Positions 1 through 5,815 of a stretch of DNA of 9,319 nt are shown one piece after another (the stretch's first letter is position 1; each line of letters opens with the position of its first letter). The position numbers were made by a program, and so were the translations under genes. Source of the stretch: Desulfobacteraceae bacterium (lineage in GTDB: Bacteria; Desulfobacterota; Desulfobacteria; Desulfobacterales; DAOWNP01); NCBI GenBank assembly GCA_030642545.1, contig DAOWNP010000080.1, forward strand, positions 1 through 9,319, written 5' to 3'. The notes under the pieces were generated by a model. The model was not told where the DNA came from. It saw nothing but the letters and a program-made list of their open reading frames with translations, and did no database searches.

Positions 1-93
1 ACTTGGTCAGTTACAGTTAGCAGCAACTGGCGCACAACATTCAAAATTCAAAATGGTGACATCTTTGACATTGATTATGAAGATTATCATTAA
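1..93 (+). CDS. higB: HigB-type toxin, C-terminal fragment (partial)
   Basis: Reading frame 1 is open from the first base to TAA at 91-93 and gives 30 residues that include WRTTFKIQNGDIFDIDYEDYH. This is the C-terminal strand pair and DxxYEDYH-type ending typical of HigB/RelE-superfamily killer proteins (mRNA-cleaving, ribosome-dependent endoribonucleases). The normal protein is about 90-100 residues, so roughly two thirds lies upstream of the window. The toxin-first order, with the antitoxin start 13 bases after the stop, is the usual higBA arrangement. Identification rests on the short tail plus the unmistakable HigA neighbour. Confidence 0.82.
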   Translation, partial: TWSVTVSSNWRTTFKIQNGDIFDIDYEDYH

Positions 94-106
94 GGAGGTA
101 TAAAAA

Positions 107-394
107 ATGAATATGTTCAATCCACCTCATCCGGGAGAGATTATAAGAGAATTTTGTGTTGAACCACTCAATCGTAGTATAACAGAGCTATCTAAGGCTC
201 TTGGTGTAAGTAGAAAAACTTTTTCGACCTTGTTAAATGGACGATCAGGTATTAGCCCTGAAATGGCATTACGATTATCAAAAGTATTTGGCCGTTCACC
301 TGAAGGATGGCTTCGACTTCAAATTCAATATGATTTATGGAAAACTAAGCAATCTGTAAATATTGAAAATTTGCATCGAGTAGAAGCTGCTTAA
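107..394 (+). CDS. higA: HigA-family antitoxin, XRE-type helix-turn-helix
   Basis: This 95-residue protein begins with the HigA hallmark PPHPGEIIREF (about residues 6-16). A single XRE/Cro helix-turn-helix follows at about residues 26-60, with recognition-helix segment GVSRKTFSTLLNGRSG, and then the typical GRSPEGWLRLQIQYDLW tail motif. Family knowledge: HigA neutralises the HigB mRNA interferase and represses its own operon. A perfect SD, AAGGAGGT at 92-99, overlaps the toxin stop codon and sits 7 bases before the ATG. A second in-frame ATG at 113 would be too far from this SD to be preferred. Length is normal for the family. The gene follows higB directly, so the pair is a type II toxin-antitoxin operon. 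Confidence 0.93.
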   Translation: MNMFNPPHPGEIIREFCVEPLNRSITELSKALGVSRKTFSTLLNGRSGISPEMALRLSKVFGRSPEGWLRLQIQYDLWKTKQSVNIENLHRVEAA

Positions 395-410
395 TGCCAT
401 ATCCAAAGGA

Positions 411-531
411 TAACCTGTCAGTTCAGATGACAACCAGGGTCTACACCGTTTTGGCAGATTATTGTAAAATTGAAATGTATAACTTTTAACAAGCACAATG
501 GCAACCCTGGCTATACCTGACTTCTGCGTTA
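411..531. repeat. Imperfect long inverted repeat in the higA-downstream spacer
   Basis: The 197-bp spacer 395-591 holds no credible gene but has nested complementary segments: TAAC 411-414 with GTTA 528-531, GTCAG 417-421 with CTGAC 517-521, and CCAGGGT 434-440 with ACCCTGG 504-510. Their order is that of one foldback of about 121 bp with unequal spacers. The overall architecture resembles an integron attC site, but the 3' box reads GTTAATT rather than GTTRRRY, so I do not call it one. It could equally be a decayed mobile-element end or a weak terminator for higBA. Confidence 0.4.
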
Positions 532-591
532 ATTTTTAAGTTTTGCCGATTTTCGCATATCTATAACACTATACTTAAAGAGTAAATTAAA

Positions 592-969
592 ATGAAATAC
601 GAAACAAAAAATCTATCACAGATAAAACAAGCTTGTTTAATTCAAGAGGCTCTTATCCAAAAATTACTTAAATTAGTAAGTGCAGAATCTGTAGACACTG
701 CAACAATTAATAATGATTATGGAGTACTGAAATCTCGTATAGGGTATGCTCTAAAACATTACAAGAAGGTAACCGTTAAGAAAAACGCAACCCCCGAAGA
801 GATCTCTTATTATTTTTCAATGGCCAAAGATGTTTACGCTGAATTAAAAGTCCCTATCCGAGGAAAAATAGATTCATATTTTGCTGAAACATTGAATACA
901 GCACTTAATTTGACACAGGAATACTTATCAAAAATTAAGTGTGCAGAAAAAGAAAAGTATAATAAATAA
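592..969 (+). CDS. Hypothetical protein, small helical
   Basis: A 125-residue protein that I do not recognise. It has no signal peptide, membrane segment or cysteine cluster. The sequence is rich in Lys, Glu, Tyr and Leu and reads as mostly alpha-helical, with a basic Lys-rich end (CAEKEKYNK). The start at 592 is preceded by a weak purine-rich stretch (AAAGAG, 577-582). It lies on the same strand as higBA but 197 bp downstream, so co-transcription is uncertain. Its stop codon is fused to a strong hairpin (968-1002), which supports it being a real transcribed unit. A small accessory or defence-related gene beside a toxin-antitoxin pair would be unsurprising, but nothing in the sequence demonstrates a function. 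Confidence 0.6.
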   Translation: MKYETKNLSQIKQACLIQEALIQKLLKLVSAESVDTATINNDYGVLKSRIGYALKHYKKVTVKKNATPEEISYYFSMAKDVYAELKVPIRGKIDSYFAETLNTALNLTQEYLSKIKCAEKEKYNK

Positions 970-1002
970 GGAACGAGGACAAAACTTTCGTCCACGTTCC
1001 TT
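968..1002. terminator. Strong hairpin, probable bidirectional terminator between convergent genes
   Basis: AAGGAACGAGGAC pairs with GTCCACGTTCCTT around a 9-base loop: 13 positions with a single A/A mismatch. It starts inside the stop codon of the upstream plus-strand gene and ends 24 bases before the stop of minus-strand pyrG. On the minus strand the stem is followed by TTATTTATTATA, a weak U-tract; on the plus strand there is no immediate T-run. A shared terminator for the two convergent units is the best reading. Confidence 0.75.
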
Positions 1003-1025
1003 ATCATGCATAGTTCTTAATCTTT

Positions 1026-2672
1026 TTATTTCTCAGATATTTTATTATCTAAAACAGCTTGTATATAGCTTACAAAAAGCGGATGAGGAGTCATTGGTTT
1101 TGATTTAAATTCAGGATGAAACTGGCATCCAAGAAACCATGGATGATCTTTTATCTCCACAATCTCAACAAGATTTTCATCTGGAGACATACCACTTAAA
1201 ATAAGTCCCTTTTCCTTAAATTTATCTTTATATTCATTATTAAATTCATATCTATGCCTGTGCCGCTCTGAAATAGAATTTAAATTATAAGCTTTATGAG
1301 CAAAAGAATCGTTTTTTATATTGCATGGATAAGCACCAAGACGCATTGTGCCGCCTTTTTCTGATTTTATATCACGAGTTTGCCTTGAATCTGTTTTTGC
1401 ATCATACCACTCTTTCATAAGATAAATTACAGGATATGGTGTATTTTTATCAAATTCTTCGCTGTTTGCACCATTTAAACCTAACACATTTCTTGCAAAT
1501 TCTATAACTGCTACCTGCATACCAAGACAAATTCCAAAAAACGGGACTTTATTAATTCTGGCATAATTTACAGCCAAAATTTTTCCTTCAATACCTCTTG
1601 GTCCAAACCCACCCGGCACAAGAATACCATCTACAGATTTCAATATGTTACTGCTATTTTGCTCATCTATTTTTTCGGAATCAATAAAAATTAGCTCCAC
1701 ACTGCAATCTGAAGCAATACCACCATGGCACAAAGCTTCATTAAGGCTTTTATAAGACTCCGTTAAATCAGTATATTTTCCCACTATAGCAATTTTAACT
1801 GTATGAGATGTATTATAATAACATTTTATAAAATTACGCCAGTTATCTAATACCGGTGCTCTTGCCCAGATATTAAGATTTTCTACAATCCTCTCATCTA
1901 AGCCTTCCTTATGGAACATAAGCGGAACTTCATATATACAGGCAACATCTTTTGCCGTGATTACCGCATTATCTGCCACATTACAAAAAAGAGCAATTTT
2001 CTTTTTAAGACCATCATCTAAATATCTGTCTGCTCTGCATATAAGAATATCTGGCTGGATTCCTATACTTAAAAGATCTTTTACACTATGCTGGGTTGGT
2101 TTGGTTTTTAGCTCACCAGCTGCTTTTATATAAGGCACAAGTGTAAGATGAATATACAAAACATCCTCTTTTTCCCTGTTATATCGAAATTGCCGTATAG
2201 CTTCTAAAAAAGGCAGGCTTTCTATATCTCCTATTGTCCCGCCTATCTCAACAATTACAATATCCACACCATTTGCAGCAAGCATTATACTTGCCTTTAT
2301 TTCATCTGTAATATGAGGTATAACCTGAACAGTTCCACCGAGATATTCTCCACGGCGTTCTTTGGAAATAACAGAATGATAAATTTTACCTGTGGTAAAA
2401 TTGTTTATTTTACCTAATTTAGCATTTGTAAAACGTTCATAATGACCAAGATCCAAATCAGTCTCAGCCCCGTCATCTGTAACAAAAACCTCCCCGTGCT
2501 GAAAAGGATTCATGGTTCCCGGGTCAACATTAATATACGGATCTAATTTTTGTATAGTTACAGTAAGGCCCATACTCTCCATAAGTGCACCTATAGCAGC
2601 AGAAGCCAGACCCTTACCAAGTGATGATACAACTCCACCTGTAACAAAAATAAACTTAGTATTAAAAGCCAT
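1026..2672 (-). CDS. pyrG: CTP synthase (glutamine-hydrolysing)
   Basis: A 548-residue CTP synthase that aminates UTP to CTP using ATP and glutamine, the last step of pyrimidine nucleotide synthesis, in the cytoplasm. The synthetase half (about 1-270) shows the P-loop region GGVVSSLGKG (12-21), LDPYINVDPGTMNP (43-56), DDGAETDLDLGHYERF (66-81) and GGTIGDIESLPF. The glutaminase half (about 290-545) shows PGGFGPRG, nucleophile Cys382 in GICLGMQ, ERHRHRYE, and the catalytic pair His519/Glu521 in CQFHPEF. Length matches the family (about 545). The start at 2672 has AAGGAAT 4-10 bases upstream as its SD. It lies 153 bp downstream of the LolA-like gene on the same strand and is probably the last gene of an eno operon. 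E. coli has the opposite gene order, pyrG-eno. Confidence 0.98.
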   Translation of the reverse strand: MAFNTKFIFVTGGVVSSLGKGLASAAIGALMESMGLTVTIQKLDPYINVDPGTMNPFQHGEVFVTDDGAETDLDLGHYERFTNAKLGKINNFTTGKIYHSVISKERRGEYLGGTVQVIPHITDEIKASIMLAANGVDIVIVEIGGTIGDIESLPFLEAIRQFRYNREKEDVLYIHLTLVPYIKAAGELKTKPTQHSVKDLLSIGIQPDILICRADRYLDDGLKKKIALFCNVADNAVITAKDVACIYEVPLMFHKEGLDERIVENLNIWARAPVLDNWRNFIKCYYNTSHTVKIAIVGKYTDLTESYKSLNEALCHGGIASDCSVELIFIDSEKIDEQNSSNILKSVDGILVPGGFGPRGIEGKILAVNYARINKVPFFGICLGMQVAVIEFARNVLGLNGANSEEFDKNTPYPVIYLMKEWYDAKTDSRQTRDIKSEKGGTMRLGAYPCNIKNDSFAHKAYNLNSISERHRHRYEFNNEYKDKFKEKGLILSGMSPDENLVEIVEIKDHPWFLGCQFHPEFKSKPMTPHPLFVSYIQAVLDNKISEK

Positions 2673-2702
2673 AAGATTCCTTTTGTATTTTAAACTCTCT
2701 TC

Positions 2703-2732
2703 TATTCCTTATCTAATATCTGATAAGGAATA
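2703..2732 (-). promoter_or_regulatory. Hairpin in the pyrG leader with a repeated SD-like arm
   Basis: TATTCCTTATC and GATAAGGAATA form a perfect 11-bp stem with an 8-base loop, 31 bases upstream of the pyrG start. Neither strand has a T-run after the stem, so it is not a classical terminator. On the minus-strand transcript the 3' arm contains AAGGAAT, the same heptamer as the pyrG SD (complement of 2676-2682). The 5' arm ATTCCTT could therefore pair with either. This suggests a translational control element or a processing site, but that is inference. Confidence 0.45.
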
Positions 2733-2825
2733 AAAACTTTATAACTTCAAAAACTAAATTGTCTTTTTGTCCAGTTTCGTAAGTTATTTTGTTCCCATTC
2801 CTAAAAATTGTTGTTCCTGCAGACA

Positions 2826-3659
2826 CTATTTATAAATTTTTGTAAATTTTTCTATGGTTTCCTGAATTTCATCTCTGTTTTCTTCTTTTTCAAACTCAAT
2901 AAAAGGATAAAGAAATTCAAGATTCTTTATATCAAAATCTTTATAATTAATCTTTGCTTTTTCATCTGTTTTTAAAACATTTATTACACGCATCAGCTCT
3001 TTATTTAAATAAGATTCAATACGCACAGGATACCATGTTAAATCTTTTTTTCTCCAGTTTTTATAATAAAACTCAAATAACTCATCAGGGTTTACTTTAA
3101 CAACCCATTTTAAAGGTAAAAAAGTTTTCCTGTCTACCCATAGTTGAGATATGGATTCATCTGGATAGTCTGCACCAATAACATATGCAATATTTCCATC
3201 AATACGGCCAAGACTTGTAACAGATAGATCCACACCAGTTAAAAGAAGTCTATTCTTTAAAAGAGGTTTGTTTCGCAGCAGTAACAATTCCTTATAAAGT
3301 TCAAAGCCATTGTCAGACAGCACAGCTCTTTGACCGTTGATAATTTTTATAGATTGCTCTTTTAAAACGACATAAACTTTTTTAATACCATTTGCACTGA
3401 TATCTGAACGGAACTTATCAGGGAAAATATATTTTAAAACCTCCGGGAAAATTTTTGCATTTTTTTCAGCATTATCATCAAAATTATTCTTCACAAATAT
3501 AAGGTTTTGCTCAACTACAAAGGTTTTAGATCCTTGTAATCTTTTCAGCATTACATCTAATATCATATCCCCGTTTGGAACAAAAGCATGTGTAAATACT
3601 ACTGAAACCAGTAAAAACACAATAACAGATAATAATATTTTTTTTGTTTTTTTAATCAT
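2826..3659 (-). CDS. LolA-like outer-membrane lipoprotein-sorting/periplasmic protein
   Basis: A 277-residue exported protein. Residues 1-25 are a textbook signal peptide: basic MIKKTKK, a hydrophobic core, and a THA|F cleavage site, with no lipobox Cys. The mature part reads as an open beta-sheet protein in the LolA/LolB-like style, with KFVVEQ-like early strands, FPDKFRSDI, GQRAVLSDNG, and a late LWVDRKTFLPLKWVV strand resembling the LWIDKKTxLPLK pattern of outer-membrane lipoprotein-sorting proteins. The assignment is by fold pattern, not close identity. The ATG shares its A with the enolase stop (TAATG) and has no SD of its own, so translation is probably coupled to eno. A role in carrying lipoprotein or lipid to the outer membrane is inferred. 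Confidence 0.68.
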   Translation of the reverse strand: MIKKTKKILLSVIVFLLVSVVFTHAFVPNGDMILDVMLKRLQGSKTFVVEQNLIFVKNNFDDNAEKNAKIFPEVLKYIFPDKFRSDISANGIKKVYVVLKEQSIKIINGQRAVLSDNGFELYKELLLLRNKPLLKNRLLLTGVDLSVTSLGRIDGNIAYVIGADYPDESISQLWVDRKTFLPLKWVVKVNPDELFEFYYKNWRKKDLTWYPVRIESYLNKELMRVINVLKTDEKAKINYKDFDIKNLEFLYPFIEFEKEENRDEIQETIEKFTKIYK

Positions 3660-4936
3660 TATTTTGCGATAAAAATATTATTAGAAAAAGATCCTGCTTT
3701 TCCAAGCTCCTCTTCAATTCTTATCAACTGATTGTATTTTGCTATTCTGTCAGAACGTGACATTGATCCTGTTTTTATCTGACCGCTATTTACAGCAACT
3801 GACAAATCTGCAATAAAGGAGTCTTCAGTCTCACCTGACCTATGTGAAATAACAGTTGAATACCCTGAGTTTTTTGCTATATCAATAGTTTCTAATGTTT
3901 CTGTAAGGGTTCCTATCTGATTAAGCTTAATCAATATTGAATTTGCTATTCCCCTCTCAATTCCTTTTTTAAAAATTTCAGGATTTGTTACAAATATATC
4001 ATCACCTACAATCTGTACTACAGATTCCAGCCGGCTTGTCATTTGTTCCCATCCATCCCAGTCCTGTTCATCTAAACCATCTTCAATGGATAAGATAGGA
4101 TACTTTTCAATAAGACTCTCATAATAGTCAATTAACTCTTCCGGCAAAAGAGTTTTATTTTCAGATTTTAATATATATTTTCCATTTTCACAAAATTCAC
4201 TTGCTGCAACATCCAAAGCAATTCCAATATCTTTACCAGGTTTGTAATTTGCCGCTTCTATTGCTTTTATTATAAATTTAACAGCATCTTCATTTGAATT
4301 AAAATCAGGAGCAAATCCTCCTTCGTCTCCAACCCCTGTACTATAACCCGATCCTTTTAAAAGTTTTTTCAATGCATGAAATACTTCAGCTCCCATTCTA
4401 ACGGCTGTGCTAATACTATCAGCTCCCACCGGAATAATCATAAACTCCTGAATATCTAATTTATTTGCAGCATGAGCTCCTCCATTTATAATATTCATCA
4501 TAGGCATGGGGAGACTTTTTGCACAAATACCGCCTATATATCTATAAAGCGGCATACTATAAGCTTTGGCAGCAGCTCTTGCAGATGCGAGCGATACACC
4601 TAACATGGCATTGGCTCCAAGTTTTGATTTATTTTCCGTATTATCTAATTCAATAAGAAAAGTATCAAGCCCTCTTTGATCTGAAGTATCATATTCTATT
4701 ATAGCCGGAGCTATAATATTATTAACATTATTAACAGCAGTCAAAACACCCTTACCTCCATAAAGCTCTGAATCTATATCCCTCAATTCTAATGCTTCTC
4801 TTGTGCCTGTTGATGCCCCGGAAGGTACAGCAGCCCTTCCACGCACACCACAACTCAATTCGACATCCACTTCCACTGTAGGATTGCCTCTTGAATCTAA
4901 AATCTGCCTTGCACAAACTTTTACTATTTCAGTCAT
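3659..4936 (-). CDS. eno: Enolase (phosphopyruvate hydratase)
   Basis: A 425-residue enolase that interconverts 2-phosphoglycerate and phosphoenolpyruvate in glycolysis/gluconeogenesis (cytoplasmic; also an RNA-degradosome partner in some bacteria). Family motifs: ARQILDSRGNPTVEVDVEL (9-27), loop PSGASTG (38-44), GDEGGFAP with the catalytic acid, SIEDGLDEQDWDGW and GDDIFVTN (metal ligands), LIKLNQIGT (catalytic Lys) and SHRSGETED, the enolase signature end. I chose ATG at 4936 because AGGGGGA lies 4 bases upstream and the family begins here (MTEIVKV). An in-frame TTG at 4951 would place the SD inside the gene. The stop overlaps the next start by one base. It heads a probable eno/LolA-like/pyrG operon. 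Confidence 0.98.
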   Translation of the reverse strand: MTEIVKVCARQILDSRGNPTVEVDVELSCGVRGRAAVPSGASTGTREALELRDIDSELYGGKGVLTAVNNVNNIIAPAIIEYDTSDQRGLDTFLIELDNTENKSKLGANAMLGVSLASARAAAKAYSMPLYRYIGGICAKSLPMPMMNIINGGAHAANKLDIQEFMIIPVGADSISTAVRMGAEVFHALKKLLKGSGYSTGVGDEGGFAPDFNSNEDAVKFIIKAIEAANYKPGKDIGIALDVAASEFCENGKYILKSENKTLLPEELIDYYESLIEKYPILSIEDGLDEQDWDGWEQMTSRLESVVQIVGDDIFVTNPEIFKKGIERGIANSILIKLNQIGTLTETLETIDIAKNSGYSTVISHRSGETEDSFIADLSVAVNSGQIKTGSMSRSDRIAKYNQLIRIEEELGKAGSFSNNIFIAK

Positions 4937-5003
4937 AATATCCCCCTGCAAATTTAGATAATTTATTTTAACAAACTTTATATCATTTTCTACAATTAAT
5001 TTT

Positions 5004-5040
5004 ACTTATCATAATAGAAGTATTATTGATAATAATAAGT
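5004..5040. promoter_or_regulatory. AT-rich dyad between divergent eno and winged-helix genes, candidate operator
   Basis: TATCATAATA (5007-5016) pairs with TATTATTGATA (5021-5031) around GAAG with one bulged T. The outer ACTTAT 5004-5009 and ATAAGT 5035-5040 are also complementary. The dyad overlaps the -35 box of the plus-strand promoter and lies 68-104 bases upstream of eno, so a DNA-binding protein here could affect both. The gene just downstream encodes a winged-helix protein, so autoregulation is a plausible inference. Confidence 0.38.
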
Positions 5041-5055
5041 ATTACATTTTATTAT
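5026..5055 (+). promoter_or_regulatory. Sigma-70-type promoter for the winged-helix gene
   Basis: TTGATA at 5026-5031 and TATTAT at 5050-5055 are each 5 of 6 to consensus and are separated by 18 bases. The gene starts 29 bases after the -10 box. AT-rich background lowers certainty. Confidence 0.5.
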
Positions 5056-5083
5056 ATTAAGAAAAGGAAAAATACATTTAAAA

Positions 5084-5482
5084 ATGAAAAAATCTGATCT
5101 ATATATAAATGCGCATATATTGGTTGCTGCTATAAGAATCCATGAACATCGTCATGGATTCCCACCTTCTGTAAGGGAAATATGTAAAATCCTCTCATTT
5201 TCACCTGAGCAGGTTAATTTTTTAATAAGAAAACTTGAAAACTTACAAATCATTAATATTATCCAGAGTACAAATGAAATTAAAATTTTCATAAAAAATC
5301 ATCTTATAATAGAAGATATTCCAAAAATTCATAAAGAAAATAAAATGGAGGAAGATATAAAAAAAATACAACTTGCTAAAAAAGCACAACTAAATTTAAC
5401 CCTAAAAGATCTTAAATCACAACAAAAACAAAAGAAAAAAGAGCTTTTTGCTAAAATAAACGATAAATTTAAAAAAGCTTAA
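5084..5482 (+). CDS. Small LexA-like winged-helix DNA-binding protein with Lys-rich C-terminal helix
   Basis: A 132-residue protein. Residues about 5-65 match the LexA N-terminal winged-helix pattern: HEHRHGFPPSVREICKIL (20-37), then a recognition-helix-like SPEQVNFLIRKLENLQII and a wing. This compares with the LexA xxGxPPSVREIxxxL signature. Instead of the LexA autoprotease domain it has a charged, Lys/Gln/Glu-rich stretch (about 85-132, AKKAQLNLTLKDLKSQQKQKKK) that looks like a coiled coil or disordered basic tail. No catalytic Ser/Lys is present, so it is not LexA. It is transcribed divergently from eno. AAGGAAA at 5064-5070 is 13 bases from the ATG, a rather long spacing. Role: probable transcriptional regulator; target unknown. 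Confidence 0.72.
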   Translation: MKKSDLYINAHILVAAIRIHEHRHGFPPSVREICKILSFSPEQVNFLIRKLENLQIINIIQSTNEIKIFIKNHLIIEDIPKIHKENKMEEDIKKIQLAKKAQLNLTLKDLKSQQKQKKKELFAKINDKFKKA

Positions 5483-5505
5483 AAAAAAGAGTGGAAATAA
5501 AATCG

Positions 5506-5583
5506 TGCAGAATCTTTGTCCATCCTCTCAAACTCAAACAATTATATAACTAACTATATAACTGTTTGAGCAACACAAGAGAT
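5506..5583. repeat. Hairpin-bearing intergenic element, copy 1
   Basis: It consists of a 26-base head beginning TGCAGAATCTTTG, then a hairpin in which CTCAAACA (5533-5540) pairs with TGTTTGAG (5563-5570) and the stem continues through TATATA on both sides with one mismatch (16 positions, 6-base loop), then ACACAAGAGAT (5573-5583). The same head and tail recur around a different stem in copy 2. A second small hairpin, CCAAAAA 5588-5594 with TTTTTGG 5602-5608, follows and may help terminate the winged-helix gene. The gene-free stretch 5483-5815 is mostly these two elements. Confidence 0.6.
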
Positions 5584-5644
5584 TTACCCAAAAAACAAGT
5601 CTTTTTGGCAAACTATAAAGTTTCTGTTCCTTAGAGAACTAAGA

Positions 5645-5805
5645 AGAAAATAATCTACGCATATCACGCACGCAGAATTTTTGTTCATCTTTTCAAGGCG
5701 TGGTAACAATTGCATAGTAAACGATACAATTTGTTACCACAACACACATAAGACGAACAAAAGGGAAAAGCACACACAAGAGATGCGTTATCTATATTAT
5801 TTTCT
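5645..5805. repeat. Hairpin-bearing intergenic element, copy 2, inside a 161-bp foldback
   Basis: Outer arms AGAAAATAAT (5645-5654) and ATTATTTTCT (5796-5805) are perfect complements. Inside them are CGCAT/ATGCG, a G.U-tolerant pairing of TTTTTGTTCATCTT with AAGACGAACAAAAG, and a core stem GTGGTAACA (5700-5708) with TGTTACCAC (5732-5740). The head 5671-5696 is 21 of 26 identical to copy 1, with every difference a C/T transition, and the tail ACACAAGAGAT recurs at 5774-5784. It lies between convergent genes, 11 bases from the sat stop, and may also act as the sat terminator. A MITE or a structured RNA are alternatives; I see no target duplication. Confidence 0.6.
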
Positions 5806-5815
5806 GTAAATTCCC

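Noticed and set aside
2703..2732. Rho-independent terminator for the LolA-like gene
   Set aside because: The stem is perfect, but no T-run follows on either strand, so I treat it as a leader structure of pyrG instead.
2512..2733. Plus-strand open frame inside the 5' part of pyrG
   Set aside because: Antisense shadow of the strongly conserved CTP synthase N-terminus; no independent features.
4937..4951. Upstream TTG start for enolase adding five residues
   Set aside because: The added codons contain the AGGGGGA SD, and the enolase family begins at the ATG at 4936.
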